Part shown: one piece after another, positions 10,103 to 41,719 of the stretch
How the letters are laid out: each line of letters opens with the position of its first letter
How positions within the stretch are numbered: the first letter of the stretch is position 1
Source of the DNA: Turritopsis dohrnii
Taxonomy: Eukaryota > Cnidaria > Hydrozoa > Anthoathecata > Oceaniidae
DNA length: 64,000 nt
Direction of reading: 5' to 3'
NCBI GenBank assembly: GCA_027922465.2
Contig: BQMF02000021.1
Span: 1,612,001-1,676,000 of the forward strand
Made by a program: the position numbers and the translations under genes
The notes under the pieces: model-generated
What the model was told of the DNA's origin: nothing
What the model saw: the letters and a program-made list of their open reading frames with translations, nothing else
Database searches by the model: none

Positions 10103-13100
10103 CTAAAGTTCTGTTACAGGAATATAGCGGCCTGTGATTGGTTCTTTCATATGAATCATTTCAAAAGTTTCTACTGGTGTCAATGATGAAGGGATGTACA
10201 CGCTTGTTGTAGACATGTCATTGTTGCTGCGAGATTCATTAGTACCCGAGTCCAAAGAATTCGTTTCACGTGATTCACGATTGTCACTTTGATTGGTTGG
10301 TTTGTATTGTGCCAGTACCCTTCGTTCTGCCGATCGATATCTAGACAAATGATAGCAAAATTTCATGCAAGTGTTGCGGTAATCCTGTTCTGTAGGTAGG
10401 GAGGTGACGAAAGATGAAAATTCAATAAACCTTGTCACTCGAAGTGAACTCCAAAGCACCTTGAAAAACTGGTTGACTATCGAAGCATTTTTGCATGTGT
10501 TGTGCATAAAATCCAGATCGTTTTTATAACCTTTTTCAATATGCCTTTCTCGAACTTCTGTTTAAACACTTTGTTGTGAATGAGCCAACAATTATTGCGT
10601 CGTTTAAAATATTTTAAAAGGGTTTCTAATCTCACAGCGGTATCATATAATAAATAAATATTACTAAGTAATAATAAGTATAATATTAGTGAAACAATGG
10701 AACTTCTAGAAACGAGGCGAAACTTGATAAGCAAGGTGTTCATAAAGACGAAAGGCGTATTCGAGATGAAGTATTTTCAGGAGAATTTCAAACCAGATGG
10801 ACTTCCACTTCAATCCAAGTCATCATCACGATACATCGAGATTGGAATTTGATCAGTTACCAATACAGAAAGAAACACCCACCTGTACCGTCTGTATAAC
10901 AAGCACGCCACAAGTAAAATTACGAACAGCAATGAACAGATACCAATGATAATGAAGATGATAGTTAATGACTTTCCCGACTTCTTTGTCTTTGGACTGA
11001 TTATGCTAACGGAACTAGTGGGGAAAATGCGTCTTGACGTGGCAATGGAAATGATTTTGTGTGTCTTGCTGGTCGTCATATTTCCATTGAATGGTGTTAT
11101 GCGTGTTGCAATACTGACTAGGGTGTCTGTCGCAATATTGGTTTGTGTTATGTGCGTTGTATTATTGACTAGTGTTGTGTGATTCGCAATACTGACTGTT
11201 GGTGTGCGTGTCGCTATACTGACTAGATGTGTTTGTGTCGCAATATTGACTAGGGCTGTGTTTGTTGGACACGGAAGCGTTGTAAGCGAAACCATTGTTG
11301 CCATAGTGAAAAATGGTAAATATGTGTGTTTAAATTCTTGTCTCGATGAATATAAACTGTTCACAACTGAAATTGTTTTTCTATTTTCAGTTAACGAGTA
11401 ATGTGATTTTTTGACAACACTACTTTCATGCATGATCGATGGCTTAGTTGTTGACAAACGTATTGAAGACATTGACGTCACATTTAATTGCACTGATTTT
11501 GTAGACTTCAACTCCAAATTACTTGCAAGAAAGCGTTCAGTAATTTTGGACGTCCTATCAGAACTGTACTCTGTACTCGTCAATAGTTTTACAGTGGTAT
11601 TGTATGAGGAATGCCTGCTAACTGTTGGGGACGACGTATTGATTTCGAAGCGAATGGAGGTGGAAGATGATTTTAATCCACGCATTGTTCGAGATGAGCA
11701 TGTAGTTCTGTTACCTGCATATTAAAGATGAAGATCTAAAATGCTTACTTCTTGCATGCAATAACCCTTTAAGACATCGAAAGGTAAGAAGGTTTTAAGT
11801 ATCTATTGAAGTCCTTGGAGTGACTTAAAATAATTTCTAAAATTTTTTTCTCTTAAGACTGGACTATTATACACTTTGCTGCCATCCTGTGAAAGATTGC
11901 TACAAAATTATTTCAGGTAAATATTTCACATTTAGGGCTCTCGCGAATAAATGCACCTCCACATTTTTCATGTCAAAGTTAACAGCTTTTCTGAAGCAAA
12001 GCGTTTTTATGAGTTGCTTTTTGAAAAGTTATCAGTGAAAGTCGGCGTTTTTCATTTTTAACCGAACATATACAGTTAAAATGATTTAAAATTCATTTCA
12101 TTCTATATCAAGAAACTGGTGAATCAAACAAAGTAAAACTCACAAACAGTGCAGTTCTTCGTTTCATCTTGCCATCCAGGTAAGCAAATCTTTCCCATCG
12201 CAGTGCAATTAAAATGGCCATTTTGATTATCCTGAGGAATACATTGGTCAGAACAGTCTGGCAGTAGATACGTCTCATCACAACTTATTCTAAAATCATA
12301 TGACTTCATTATTTATAAGCATTTTTGTATGTGATATGAATTGTAAACGCTTAAAGATATTGTCGTCATTTTGTTGTTGCGGTACCTGTACTGCCACTTA
12401 ATGTCGCAATTGCCATTTAATGTCGCAAAATCGCCAGTAAATGTCGCAAAATCGCCAGTAAGTGTCACAACAACAGAAAATTAGGCAATACAATTACCGT
12501 AGAAAATTTACCTTATTGCAATTTTCAGTTCCTTTGTCTCACGACGTAAGCCGCTTTGAAGTGTGTGAGTTTTGAATGTGGAAGCTTTGTCAATAACATT
12601 GGAAAGGCTCTTCGTAAATTTGGCGACGTTGTTTACCATTTTAAGATTCTGTGCGTTTTTCACATCAACCACCAGTTGAAGAGAATTCTGTGAAAAGAAA
12701 AGTTATTTGTATTGCACATTGTCCTGAAGTTAGAGTAATGTTTTGTATCCCTGGCAGTAAGTAAGTCAACTACCACTTACAAGTCGGCTGGCGGGAGAAG
12801 CAACCATTATGGATAGAAGTCAAAGAACTCAAAACTCTCAGTTATTTGTTTTTTAACTACGACTTTGTTGTGTTAAAATTGCAGAAAGGTTACTATATGT
12901 TTAATTGTGTTTTAAAACAGACAAGGAGTGCAATTGATAGTGTTAGGCCCTTATTGCTTCTCCCCATACATTGATTAGCGACCAGGCAGTTTACTTACTA
13001 CTAAAGATATACTACACTAATTTGTTCTAGCTCACACGAAGGTCAAGGTGGACACAGATAGTAGATACATCCCAATGTTGGTGATACTCTGTTTTTAAAG

Positions 13101-14062
13101 TGTATTGAAACACAATATTAATGAGTTATGATACACAAAAGGGCTGTCGAAAACTATGCAGACAGCTTCATTTCTACTATCCAATAGCAGATTGTAAGAG
13201 AAAGAATATTTATGAACACAATTTAATTCTCCCAAATGTGGGAAAATTTCAATCTTTAAACAAACGGTCTCACTCGTGTTGCCAGATTTAATTACATATT
13301 CAGTGATGTTTTTGAAGAAAAGGTCAACAGCAGGTAGCACTACAAGCAACACCACAAAATCAGCCATTATGAAAATAATTAAGATACTGTAATGAAATAA
13401 CAGCTTTACAGTAATTATTTTGCATAAATTATTGCAATTGCGTCGAAACTAGTATAAATTTGCATAAATTACTGGGAGCACCAGTTCTAAGGGGAAACAT
13501 GGAGGAAAGGTTACCACTTTAGTTACCTCTATTTTGAAAGCGTGGGCAGAAGCTAGTAGTTTCTGCTGTGAAAAACACTCAAAGGAAAAATAAAAAATCG
13601 AATTGCGTATAATAAATTGACATATCGACGACTCACCTTCCACTTCGAAAATTTAAATTTCAAGGGATTCTCTAATTCGTAGCTTCCATTTGTGATACGA
13701 AAAGAAGAGAATGTCAAGTTATCATTTGGAATGGTGTCACTTTTGAATGGTCCTCCATACACACAGGAGGAAGGTGTGTGGAGATCGATGATACAGGCAT
13801 GAAAGACATTGTGACATTCGTATCGGCACGAGGACGTTTCTGGAATACAGCAGAGGTGACTATCCACACTATGTGAGGGATTGGTATAACTGATAAGATT
13901 AATTTCAATGCTGCCACCACCATATGCAATCTGCAATGACAAAGAAAAAGTAGGTAAGTAACTGGGAGTTTTTAGTCCTTGGGCTTGCATCCGTAATGGT
14001 TGGCTATCTGCCTGCCGACTTGCAACTAGTAGTTGACTTACCACCAGAGATAAGTATAGCAT
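10103..14062 (-). CDS. DSL-domain transmembrane protein DSL-B (complete)
   Basis: Notch-ligand-like protein without EGF repeats. Exons by eye: 14062-14042 then 13930-13637 (or one unspliced exon 14062-13637), 12687-12512, 12289-12144, 11714-10883, 10340-10103. All phases fit; the unspliced reading gives 605 residues. Order: signal peptide beginning MLYLSLV; MNNL-like region with CC, C-x3-C and CVYGG; linker; DSL domain (CDETYLLPDC, CIPQDNQNGHFNC, KIC, PGW..NC); Ser/Thr-rich stalk of about 250 residues with repeats near LVSIAT; one membrane span (IIFIIIGICSLLFVILLVA) followed by RRYR; a cytoplasmic tail of about 85 residues ending YIPVTEL, rich in Asn/Ser. Role as a Notch-contact or decoy protein is inference. 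Same exon phases as DSL-A and DSL-C. Confidence 0.85.
10534..10772. mobile_element. diverged palindromic MITE in DSL-B intron
   Basis: The left end ATGCCTTTCTCGAACTTC with TTTAAACAC and the right end GAGGCGAAACTTGATAAGC with GGTGTTC and CGAAAGGCGTATTC are diverged forms of the arms of the 8907-9146 element. It lies between the stalk/membrane exon and the last exon of DSL-B. Confidence 0.6.
12395..12475. repeat. short tandem repeat in DSL-B intron
   Basis: About four imperfect copies of a 20-bp unit built on TAAATGTCGCAAAATCGCCAG, in the intron between the linker and DSL exons. No function seen. Confidence 0.8.
12758..12847 (+). repeat. inverted copy of DSL-B first-intron sequence
   Basis: The plus strand here (TAAGTAAGTCAACTACC, AAGTCGGCTGGCGGG, CAACCATTATGGAT, AACTCAAAACTCTCAGTT) matches, with scattered differences, the minus strand at about 14042-13953, which is the start of DSL-B intron 1. 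So the same sequence occurs twice in opposite orientation about 1.1 kb apart. It could be a mobile repeat family or a fragment of an inverted duplication of the gene start. Confidence 0.75.
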
Positions 14063-17000
14063 TGCTCAAACTTGCCTGAAGGCCAGTGTGCAGTCAGTCG
14101 ATGGCTTTTAACGGGCATACCCTGATTTTAAAGCGCATCGGAGTGGAGTACTGAGATACGACATGACTCGAATACGGATCGCACTCAAAGGTACTAAACA
14201 CTATACCATCGCCGCGAATGAATTTTAACAAACGGATTTTACCAAAAGAATTTTGTGTTGATTACAACATGATAGTTTAGGTTATTCTTTTACTTCTTTA
14301 TTAATTAATTTTTAACCAAGATAGCATTGTCAGTTCTCTAGAAGCCATTTTAAGGCACCCTCTATCTTTGTCTTCTTTATGCTATAGAACGCTATCGGAT
14401 AATTTCGTAAACTGCTCAAAACTTTAAAAGCACCCAATCATTTTTTTATTATTATTTCTTTCATTTTTTATACACTATATATTTCTCCCTATTCTTTGGC
14501 ATTTTTTTTATACTTTCGATGTCAAGTTCAAATGGTAGTGCAAACGTCTTCTCTTAACGAAAATCATTAATTCCGTTAAGTCGTTTTCATCAAGGGGATT
14601 TTCTACCAAAATAGATAACTTGGTGACATCATAAATTTGTACATAATCATACGTATTCTCCAAAACAATGTCAAGCCAAAGCGATGAAAAGTATCGGTAG
14701 GTTAAAAAGTTTTAACAAGAATAGGTATATGAAATTTTAAGAACATTATCCTAAATAAATACATACATTTCCCAAATTTCAGCAGTAAGTCGATTTTACA
14801 ATGTACTTCAAGCGTGTGTACAGCACTGTTGGTTGTTCGAGCAGGGATAGGTTCAAGCGATTAAGATTATTTATTTCCTCTGCATAGAATAAGACGCAAC
14901 CAGAAAAACAGAAACCGGTGAGGCTTCCAAAAAGTTGAGGTGACACTATGACATTATTATTATGACCCTTGATCGCTGTTAAAAATACATAATGAAACTC
15001 ATAAAAGAAAAAGATGAAATTAACAAAGGTCACTTACAAGAAATTTTGATAATACAATGATAAATTTACAGCATGTTGGAACGGTCATGTTTATTTCAAT
15101 TGAAAAAGTATTTTAAGAATTTACGTTTTAATTCATTTGGAACTTTCCCTCGCAACACATTTCAACATTCTACAGAACTATGTTTTTATGAAAATACTTT
15201 TGAATTTTTGAAAGTAAATATTAAAGTCTTAACAATAAAAACTGTCCATTCAAACTGGTTTTAGCTATTTATTGAGAAATTCATTGTTATAATATAGTGC
15301 GCTATGTCTTTATGCTAGTTAGCATACAATAAATGATCTGTTGCTCGCTTTATCAAGTCGTGCTTGGCAAGTAGATTTTCCAGACGTCAACAATCTATTC
15401 TTGCATATCCAACATTCATCGTTTAGTAAACATGTCCTATAAAGTGTGGAAACCTTAACGAGGTGTATCATAAACTTTCGAAAAAAATACTCCTATGCAT
15501 AAGTTACATCAGAGAAGCCTCACTTAGTTTTCAAATGAAATAATACACGTTTTCTTTATAAGCAAATACGCCTTCACGCTAGTAGAAATGTTGGTTAAAA
15601 AATGACCATTTTTTAGTAGTTCTGTTGCTTAATTTGTTGCTAAGCATTAAACGAAAATATGTATATGCCCCATCTTGAAAACCTTTCTGTGCGTTTTATA
15701 AGACTAAATTTGTTCAATTAAAGTACCTAAGTATAAAGTTTAGGACATTCCAATCATTGTATAGAGCCACCAACCTAGTACTTGCAACAAACTAACAAGC
15801 TAGTGTAACAATTTTGAGAACTCTGCTGTAGCTAAGCCAGTGCTGCATCATTTCAAAATTTCATGTTGCTAATAAATTATCTAAGATTCTGGTGGTACTT
15901 GTTGCTTAACTTTTTTAGAAAATTTACTAGTGTTGCTTATAAACTTGTTTGTTATAAAAAAACGTGAAATGACGTTTAGAAATGAGGGGAGAGCTGATAG
16001 AAAATCATGAATTCGTGTATAGGCTTTCTCAATTTCTTCATTTTATGTTTTTCCTTGTCCAATACGCATACAGTCGACTCTCGAAAAACTCGATCACTCA
16101 GAAAAAGTTCGAGTTATCGAGAGCTTTCGAGTTGAAACTGCTAGAGATTATACTAATTATTATGTCAAGAGGGACTTACAAAAAAGTTCGAGGTCTGGAG
16201 GTGTTCGAGTTTTCGAAATATCGAGTGTAAAATACTCTCACTCTTTGATCGCAATTTTTCCTTTTTCAAAGCAATTGGTAATAGTGGAGGCTGGTTACTC
16301 GCCGTTGTCTTTCGTGTTTATTTATTCATGTGATTTTGTCCCAAAGGTTACCTGAATAAATATCCCTTACGGCATAGCGGGAAGGGGGCTTAAATTTGAA
16401 GGAAAACGAAAAAACTTGATCATTACGGAATTACAGGATTAAAGCTGGTTTGCCTTGGATCTATGTCATAGTTTCCAGTTTGTGACAATTGCCAATTTCA
16501 AATCTAACAGCAAACTTGTACTTCGTGGAGTCCTTCTAGGCTCGTTTCATGGACGGTCACTCTTGTACATAGCCTGCATTGCACACTCAAATGTTCTGTC
16601 TGACGTAATTCACTTCGCTGATGACACAAACCTACTTCCATTTGGTCGATCATTATTATTTATTATTATTTTTAATTATTAAATTTATTCAGTGAAGAAG
16701 GTCTGAAAGATTTACATATATGAAAATCTGAGGGTCAGAGTCGAATTGTTTGAGTTGGCTTTTGAAAATAAAGTATTGTGTTTTAGACGGGTTTAACGAT
16801 ATTTTGATGGCATTCAACCAATCACATGGAAGGGAAAGATCTGAATTGATAGTCGCACAGAGTAGCTCTAATAGTAGGTCCCCCTAAATGTAATGCAACA
16901 AAAGAAATGAATGCAATGGTAAGACATCGTGAAAACCCGGCTAAGCAGGACAACCGGAATTCATTTTGATTTCTAAAACATAAAGTAGGCGTAAGCATCC

Positions 17001-18924
17001 TGGGCGCAAGCATGCAGATGGGGGGGAGGGGTGGTGGATGGGTGGGTTGATCGATTGAAAAGTCCACAAGTGTACGTTTCCTCTCCTTATTCATTCATTT
17101 TATACAATACAAGGTGATGATGGTTGGAGCGTTTTAAAAAACTATAACATAATCTCCAATACTTGGTCACTAAAGTGCATGACCTGTATAGCCTGGTCCG
17201 TAAACTTCCGAATTGAATGCATTTTACAAACGGAACGACAGTAGTGTACGAACCAGGCTAATACCATTTTTTTTTATTTCGTTCGACAATAATTAGTATT
17301 AAACAATCTACTTGCTAACAACAATCTCCTGTCATATTCTGCTGCTACCTAATGAGAATTTCAACCGGAATGGAATTTGGCTTGTGGTGAATAAAGAATC
17401 ATAACTGAAAAAAAAACAACAACCAAGAACGAAGGAAAAAAATACTAAGAGAAATTAACCTTTTCATTGCTTATCCCTACCTCGCTTTGTATGTCGAAAA
17501 TTAAAGGACGCAGTTATCAATCCACTGCTCTCTTTTTTCGTGTATGTGTTTTTCATTTTGATTTTTAAACTGACCACTACTATAAAGAGATTCCTTGAAA
17601 TGAAACAAAAAAAAAAAACATAAAAAAAAGGAAAAACTTCACTGAAGTTGTGATGGGCAGTCTAAAAAAAAATTGAAATAAATAAATAAATGGGCACCGA
17701 AAATGACTATGAATTTATCTCTGCTCATCATGCCCTAAAAGCAGATTCGATAATGAGAAAAAAACAAAAACAAAAAAAAACATGAAATAAAAAACAAAAA
17801 ACTTTGTTATGAATTTGAAGGAGAAGAAAATATTTCGTTGTCAAGGTAACATCACATTCGAAAATTAGAAACTGAAAGAAACAAGGCAATCTCAACTTTT
17901 GCGATCAAATATGTTCGTCACACACTTTAAACCAGAGTTCTCGATATAACCACGACGACGGAGTGCAACACCTTTATATTACTAATCAAAACCAGAGAGA
18001 GAGCATTTTAGGAAGGTGAAATATTTTTCGACTTTATCTCAAGAATATTGTGAATAGTAAAAACAAAATGGCTGATATATATGCCAACCGTTGGAAAAAC
18101 AATTTTTGTTAATTGATTGTCTTTCAGACGAATCCTTAAATCTGAGCGGTGGTATAGTTTATGATCAGCTACTGAGGATTTTCGGGGAACGTTGACAAAG
18201 TTAATCGGATGCAATCTAATCGCAACTTTCGCTAAGAAAGTGGGGTGGAAAAGGACAAACGAACAAATAAAACTTTAAGGCTGGCGTTGAAGAAAAAGAT
18301 TGGAGGGTGACGGAACAAGCACTGAGGCACAAACCATGACAGACATCAAACACTGAATGCGAAATAAAACAGAGTGAAATATTTAAGGAGAGTTATTAAC
18401 AAAAAATATTGGAAGAGTAACAGTGAGTGATAATAATAATTATTAAAATAAGAACATTGTCTTGTGCCGAGGGTTGACGCAACTATGTCTGAGTACAGCT
18501 GGGTCAAGATTCGAATACCAGAAGAGCGTTCTGCAGCATCTCATATCGCGACATGAACTCTCTCCACCACGGGAGTTCTCAGAACATACATACATATACA
18601 CACATACATATCTAACTATATATATATGAATATACCAAAATCAATCGTTTAGTGGAGGAGGAGAGAGCCAGTTTCGTTGATTCCTTTTTTTTCTCTTTCT
18701 TTCTTTCGTTTGTTTAAAAAAAAAGGGTCTGGACAAACGCATTTCCGACATCATACCAATTACGGGGAGTAGCAAGTTCGCGTGGAGTTGGCAACATAAT
18801 CGCCCCTTGTGTTGGCAGAGAGGTAATCGATCAGCAACATATCGCTTGAAATCATCTTGCACGACGCTTCTTCAAGCCTCAAGTGTGACTCGACGAAGAA
18901 GAATGATTTTCCTTAATAAAATCA
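14063..18924. other. intergenic region between DSL-B and the Gs alpha gene
   Basis: AT-rich with no gene recognised. The part next to 18924 must hold the Gs alpha 3' untranslated region (read leftward), with several A-rich runs (17590-17800). A Tc1/pogo-like terminal repeat element starts at 16069. An ORF at 14779-15033 (minus) has a splice-like acceptor in it but no compatible upstream exon, so it was not called. Pairs of TTCGAGTT/CTCGAA motifs near 16080-16220 belong to the element there. Confidence 0.55.
16069..16230. mobile_element. Tc1/pogo-like short element
   Basis: Starts TA-CAGTCGACTCTCG and has the inverse-related end GAAATATCGAGTGTA near 16230. The inside is made of repeated TTCGAGTTATCGAG-type motifs. 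Resembles the 1745-1917 element in its termini. No coding capacity. Confidence 0.5.
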
Positions 18925-25597
<6,673 letters not shown>

Positions 25598-28382
25598 CGC
25601 ACCAAATGGGCGAGTTCGAGGATATATCCTCGTTCTTAACCAGGAGTTCTACATATAAATTATGTGATTCTCTTCACTTTGAAATTGGAAACTTCTCGTC
25701 ATAGTTTAGATACTGAGCAACAGCCGGCCCGAAAAAAATGGCTCTCACGCATGCGCAAGGGTGTGGTAAAGCAAAATGTTGCGTATTTTACAGAATATTA
25801 AAACGAGGAACGGAGAGAAGGGGGGACACAACCGAGGAGGATGCACACACGGATTCCCTAATATTGGGGTCGTCTAATTTTTTATTTATTCATTTTTTAT
25901 TTTGTTTTATATATTCATCCTCCTCTTAAAACAGATCATTTAGATCAAAGAGATATCATGAAAGCACACAAAATCCGCTTTAGCCAGCAGAGAGAGCACA
26001 ATCAATCCAGGTCTGATCAATCTGAGTGTTAAAATTGATAAAATGTCGACACAACACGAAAACATTTTTTATGATCATAGAAGGTTCTCACTCTCGAAAC
26101 GTAAATCATTAAACACCCACCACATTATAAAATGGAGATTTCCAAGCGTAGTGCTGTACTTATTTATCGTGTGCTGCTGTGTGTGGTGCCCCCACAAGCC
26201 TTATCTATCTATCTCGACGCACAGTACTGTTTTATAAACCATAAGTCAAGGAAGATAGTCAGAATTTGTATTTTCGTATTTAAAGTTTCATGTCCGCTTC
26301 TTGTGCACGAACAATCTTCAGCTTTAAAGACGAAAATATGGCATCACTCTCTTTTTTGAAATGTCAACATTATAGAGCGCTGTTCCAGATTCTAAAAGAA
26401 GATATATCATCTATTTGTATACTGCTATTATATATGATGAGGCGCCGTTGTGAACTAAAGTGATCTATTAGTCTTTATTAGTTTAGGGTGAAAACGGGGC
26501 ATACATTTCTTTAGTATATTACAAAATGGGAATGGTTATAATTATCTACTTCTTTATTCTCAGTATTTATATACAAATGGACCCCACCCGCCACATCCAA
26601 CGTCTGATAAAAGACACGAGTTGCAAAATTAAAAAACATAAACTATATTTATATAATATATAATCAATTTGGGGCTAAGGAGCGATTGAAAGATGTAATA
26701 AAAGTCAAAATACTTAAATGCCGTGCCGTTCCCTCTAAAGCATCGGAGATACGAAGTAACACTTCTCTCTCCGGCTATGTAACAAATTAAATTAAATTGT
26801 TACTAACACCAGGGAATAAGTTTTTCGAGGCTTGAGCTTCAAACAAATTTCATGCCTTTTGTAACATGATTTGTTGAAGATGTTTGTCTCCCCAAATATT
26901 TTCTATTTGTTTTTGGAAAACATGGTTGTCATGACAATCTCATTGCTTTTTCTTTTCGTTTTTTGTTGTTTTTTTTTTATTTTTTACTTTTTATTTTACA
27001 AGATACTTTTCATCTGTCTGCCCCTCTTGCGAAATATTAAATATTCCATACACAATAACAACGGGAAATGTGTACCAAACATTTACTACACATCGTCAAT
27101 ACCGCTGCAAGCTGGGGACTATAAAAGACAAAAAACAAATGAACAACAAACAAAAAGACAAATTAAAAACACACATTGCTTTCGAAATTCGAGAAACGAG
27201 ACGAAAATCAAGTAGTATTGTGTAAATGAAATTATGCATGTGAGAAAAAACCGTAAAAGTCACGATGCAACTGAAATGGAATGAAAAACGTGAAGAAAAT
27301 GTTCTTTTTTGACGTGAGCAGTCAATAGCAATACTTGGAAATGTTGCAATGGACTTTCTTTTGTCAACCATATTTGGAATGAACTAATAAAGAGAATTAA
27401 CACTTTGTGTTTTCAACATTCTCCTCGCGCTCCTTCAATGAAAATGAAAAAGCACACGTCTTTCCCTTCCGCGCATGAATCACGCGTTACCACAAACTTT
27501 ATGAATGGAGACTGGGCTTAATTCCACACATTAGGCATTAAGTAGGTTAAAAAGATACAAACGTAGAAATGTACCAACCATTGGTATGAAACCAATGAAA
27601 AACAACCCAAATGATTTTCAAAACAAATAACCTCTCATACGTGGTGGCTATGCAACAATCGAGTAATTCTTTTTATCGAATGCGATATTCTCCAGAAGTA
27701 GATTTGTCCAACACCTGTTATTTTGCAATATAGGTGGTCAACCCAACAGGTCGGTTGAGGTTGACAATCTCTCATTTTTGAATAGAAAATATGAATCGAC
27801 TACTCGCGAAAGGGACACACACCGAGCAAAAAGACGATTTCTGTATTTCTCTGTGTATTCTATCATATCATGAACTTGCTCGTAAATATCCTTCCACGCT
27901 CATAGCAATTTGAAACAGTGGATTGGCTTCAACAACAAGACCTTATTGATTTTCCACCAAGTCCACCAGACCATATTTCGCCTCGTTTCCAATCTTGAAC
28001 ACAGTGATTAGAAGGTGTACAACTACTGATCGTATTTAGACTTCTTATACATTCACAGTAACCCCGTAACAGCACATAACTACTATGGATCAGTTAAGAA
28101 TTTTCATATAAGGAACTACAAGCAAAATAATGTAGAGTCACATAAAGAGTTGACAGACTTATGAATCATTTTCTAACGACTATCATGTTTGAGGGACAAC
28201 AAAGTTCAAGATTCGAAATGAAGCGAAACTTTTTTTTCTGGTGTAATTTTCGGAAGTTTCGATTCCGAGCAACATATAGCAAGAATCGGCCAAAACTAAA
28301 AACCGGGACGAGACAACGAGACGTGAATACACACACATAATCTCTACGCATCATGTTCATGCAGATTTCCGAAATGGCAAGT
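25598..28382. other. intergenic region: Gs alpha 5' flank and RNMT 3' flank
   Basis: The right part must carry the RNMT 3' untranslated region and the left part the Gs alpha promoter and 5' untranslated region, both on the minus strand. No gene recognised. The ORFs in it (for example 26871-27215) are low-complexity hydrophobic or T-rich frames without domains. No clear TATA box seen. Confidence 0.55.
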
Positions 28383-40327
<11,945 letters not shown>

Positions 40328-40352
40328 GTTTGATAGTGGAAAGAGGAAAAAT

Positions 40353-40429
40353 CACGTGATCGAATGTCTGGTGAATTCAAATTTTTAGCGATGGAGGAGA
40401 GATAAGCAATGGCAGATAAGTTGCACGTG
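40353..40429. promoter_or_regulatory. two CACGTG E-boxes upstream of RNMT start
   Basis: CACGTG at 40353-40358 (in ATCACGTGAT, about 25 bp upstream of the RNMT start codon) and at 40424-40429. Their closeness to the start suggests promoter or 5' untranslated sites for bHLH-ZIP factors; functional role is inference. Confidence 0.45.
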
Positions 40430-40745
40430 GAGATCATATTTTTGTCGAGTTGCCAATAGTAATAGCTAATAGTAGCTAATAGAAGATACTTCAATTCGAA
40501 AAAAGAAATATTAGTTTTTAATATAAATTTATTTATGATGATATCCGCACACAATAATGTTTATAGTTTAATTATATAACATAAAAAAAATCTTGTCATT
40601 CTGCTTTCAATGAAACTATCTTATACAGTTATCTTGCACATATATACAGTTACATAAAACAAAAGCTTAAGTTTATTTTTCTTTTACTATTTGAAATCGT
40701 TTTTTGGAAAAATGAAGGAGGGGGTTTTCAGAAAATGGGATTTTA

Positions 40746-41131
40746 GGGGTCAGTCACAAATCGATTTTAGGTTCATTCAAATAACGTCATATGCTGTTAC
40801 AAATAGTACACCACCCACCACTCATAACGCCATATGTCAGAAATGGCCAAAAATCAATTAATTCAGTATTTCTGTAAAAACGCTGGTTTAGTTAAAAAAA
40901 CATCATGCATTCACCATTCCATCATCTTCTTACCGCCTGCTCCCAACAACAACATAGACTCGGAACTAGCCGGACCATAAAACTGGAAATAACCTGAATT
41001 ACCACAATCGGGAAATCTTGCAAGAAAATGAACCAAAGAATCTTTATGTTTAAATCACTTGAATTAACTCACCCACCCACTAACGTCATAATGACGTTAT
41101 CTGAACCTAAAAACGATTTGTGACTGACCCC
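40746..41131. mobile_element. PIF/Harbinger-like MITE with TTA target duplication
   Basis: GGGGTCAGTCACAAATCG at 40746 is matched by the inverse CGATTTGTGACTGACCCC ending 41131; the arms stay similar for about 30 bp (TTTTAGGTTCA / TGAACCTAAAAA). It is flanked by TTA on both sides (40743-40745 and 41132-41134), the usual 3-bp duplication of PIF/Harbinger. 386 bp, non-coding. Confidence 0.75.
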
Positions 41132-41233
41132 TTATATTTGATATTTTAGAAAAACTGTGCCATTTTCTTGACTTGAGTAGTTTTTTGTTTATAGCTTTGT
41201 TAGAAAATAAATAGTAGAGACCCAGAAATGAGC

Positions 41234-41719
41234 CAGACAGTCAGGGAAAACAGCTAAACGCGGGATCTCGCGGGATCTTTACACGGATCTAAAAATGATG
41301 TTGAAATGGATGCCACAATTGCGGTATATACCCCTATATCGCAATTGTGGCATCCATTTCAACGTCATGATGTGGACGAACCTGGTGAACATAATATCCC
41401 TGATTGAACTGTTAATCAAATCTTTTTTATTTTCATTTTTCAGCAGCCAGATATACTACAATGAAGTACAAAGAAAAGAAATATAACAACAAACGTGCTG
41501 AAAACAGCCAACGACCAAGTTGGATTGGCTAATCTGACATGTTTATGACTATTTATATGAGTACTTTTCAAATCTGCCTCACTAATTGTTTAAAAAAGAA
41601 AATCAGGTCAAAAACTGTTTACCGGGCACGGATCTAAAAAACAATGGATTTATAGCGCAATTGCGTTATAAATCCTGCATTTACGGGATCCCACATTTCG
41701 CTGTTTTCCCTAACTGCCA
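41234..41719. mobile_element. MITE with ends CAGACAGTCAGGGAAAACAGC
   Basis: Left end CAGACAGTCAGGGAAAACAG and right end CTGTTTTCCCTAACTGCCAG are imperfect inverse repeats; GGGATC and ACGGATCTAAAAA motifs recur inside. A strong hairpin is embedded at 41295-41367. Confidence 0.6.
41295..41367. repeat. 73-bp near-perfect hairpin
   Basis: Arms of about 34 bp (GTTGAAATGGATGCCACAAT and its inverse ATTGTGGCATCCATTTCAAC, continuing inward to GCG/CGC) around a few-base loop, with one mismatch visible. If transcribed it would make a long hairpin RNA of miRNA-precursor size. Confidence 0.85.

Noticed and set aside
13095..13367. 90-codon minus-strand ORF with signal-like start MADFVVLLVVLPAVD inside DSL-B intron 2
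   Set aside because: No compatible splice sites with DSL-B, no family recognised, and DSL-A and DSL-C have no exon in this place.
14779..15033. Candidate exon with acceptor-like CAG and donor-like upstream GTAAGT
   Set aside because: The short upstream exon and the open frame downstream are in incompatible phases.
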